Part shown: positions 63,820-64,000 of the stretch, piece by piece
How the letters are laid out: each line of letters starts with the position of its first letter
Position numbering within the stretch: position 1 is the first letter of the stretch
Assembly: GCA_025618425.1 (NCBI GenBank)
Contig: CM046832.1
Span: forward strand, 22,977,359-23,041,358
Direction: 5' to 3'
DNA: 64,000 bases
Source of the DNA: Heliocidaris tuberculata
Lineage: Eukaryota > Echinodermata > Echinoidea > Camarodonta > Echinometridae
Notes under the pieces: generated by a model
The model's input: the letters and a program-made list of their open reading frames with translations, nothing else
Told to the model about the DNA's origin: nothing
The model's database searches: none
Position numbers and translations under genes: made by a program

Positions 63820-64000
63820 TATATAATGACAATCAAACTTTAATTATAAAATGACTTGTGTCATTACATGCACACTCTATTCTATTAACAATTATGGGTG
63901 AGGGCCTGTTTCGGAAAAACAATATGTAACCAATTTTTATACTGTCAAATTGTGCCCAAGCAAATACCTCTTGGATATTTGAAAGGAAGCTAACGATCAT

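Noticed and set aside
61674..64000. First exon of P4 within the window
   Set aside because: No frame with an ILPLG-type end plus donor is present; the region is intron plus a mariner-like element.

Overview
This is animal nuclear DNA. Coding sequence is split into short exons with GT-AG splice sites, separated by AT-rich introns full of transposon relics, microsatellites and very long G/C homopolymers. The repeat style (non-autonomous elements with TA or 8-bp target duplications, fold-back elements, LINE tails of ATT units) together with a multi-copy CABIT-SAM gene family suggests a marine invertebrate, most likely a deuterostome such as an echinoderm. No rRNA, mitochondrial or bacterial sequence is visible, so the species assignment is inference.

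The gene content is one family. Four paralogs lie head to tail, all on the minus strand: P1 (3977-10436), P2 (24862-34903), P3 (42553-49985) and P4 (54771 to 61673, its first exon lying beyond the right edge). I rebuilt each from splice sites and reading-frame phase. Each complete gene has 8 coding exons with intron phases 1-0-0-1-2-0-0. Exon 2 is exactly 176 nt in all four copies; exon 4 is 343, 343, 334 and 334 nt. Exons 1-4 encode a CABIT module. Exons 5-7 encode a proline-rich and partly coiled-coil linker with SH3-ligand and tyrosine motifs. Exon 8 encodes a tyrosine/proline tail and a C-terminal SAM domain. This is the layout of the GAREM adaptors (GRB2-associated regulators of MAPK signalling, a sister group of THEMIS). 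The predicted proteins are 627 (P1), 635 (P2) and 763 aa (P3), and more than 690 aa for P4. P1 and P2 form one subtype; P3 and P4, with long exon 8, form another. The CABIT part is similar throughout while the linkers and tails differ strongly, as expected of adaptors sharing an input module but recruiting different SH2/SH3 partners.

Between and inside the genes are mobile elements. 1-2830: a roughly 620-bp segment duplicated in tandem, each copy broken by a hAT-type insertion. 13014-14695: a fold-back element. 16055-20790: a decayed Tc1/mariner-like transposase gene split by a 4.15-kb fold-back element with a TAA target duplication, which itself carries a small hAT element. 23875-24831: a TA-flanked element carrying a LINE fragment and ending 30 bp from the P2 stop codon. 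29125-30545: a LINE relic in P2 intron 2. 38185-42522: several inverted-repeat elements, a tRNA-like relic and a MITE that ends 30 bp from the P3 stop. The introns of P3 and P4 hold related mariner-like non-autonomous elements, and P4 intron 3 holds an inverted-repeat element filled with a 76-bp minisatellite. I saw no convincing unrelated protein gene.
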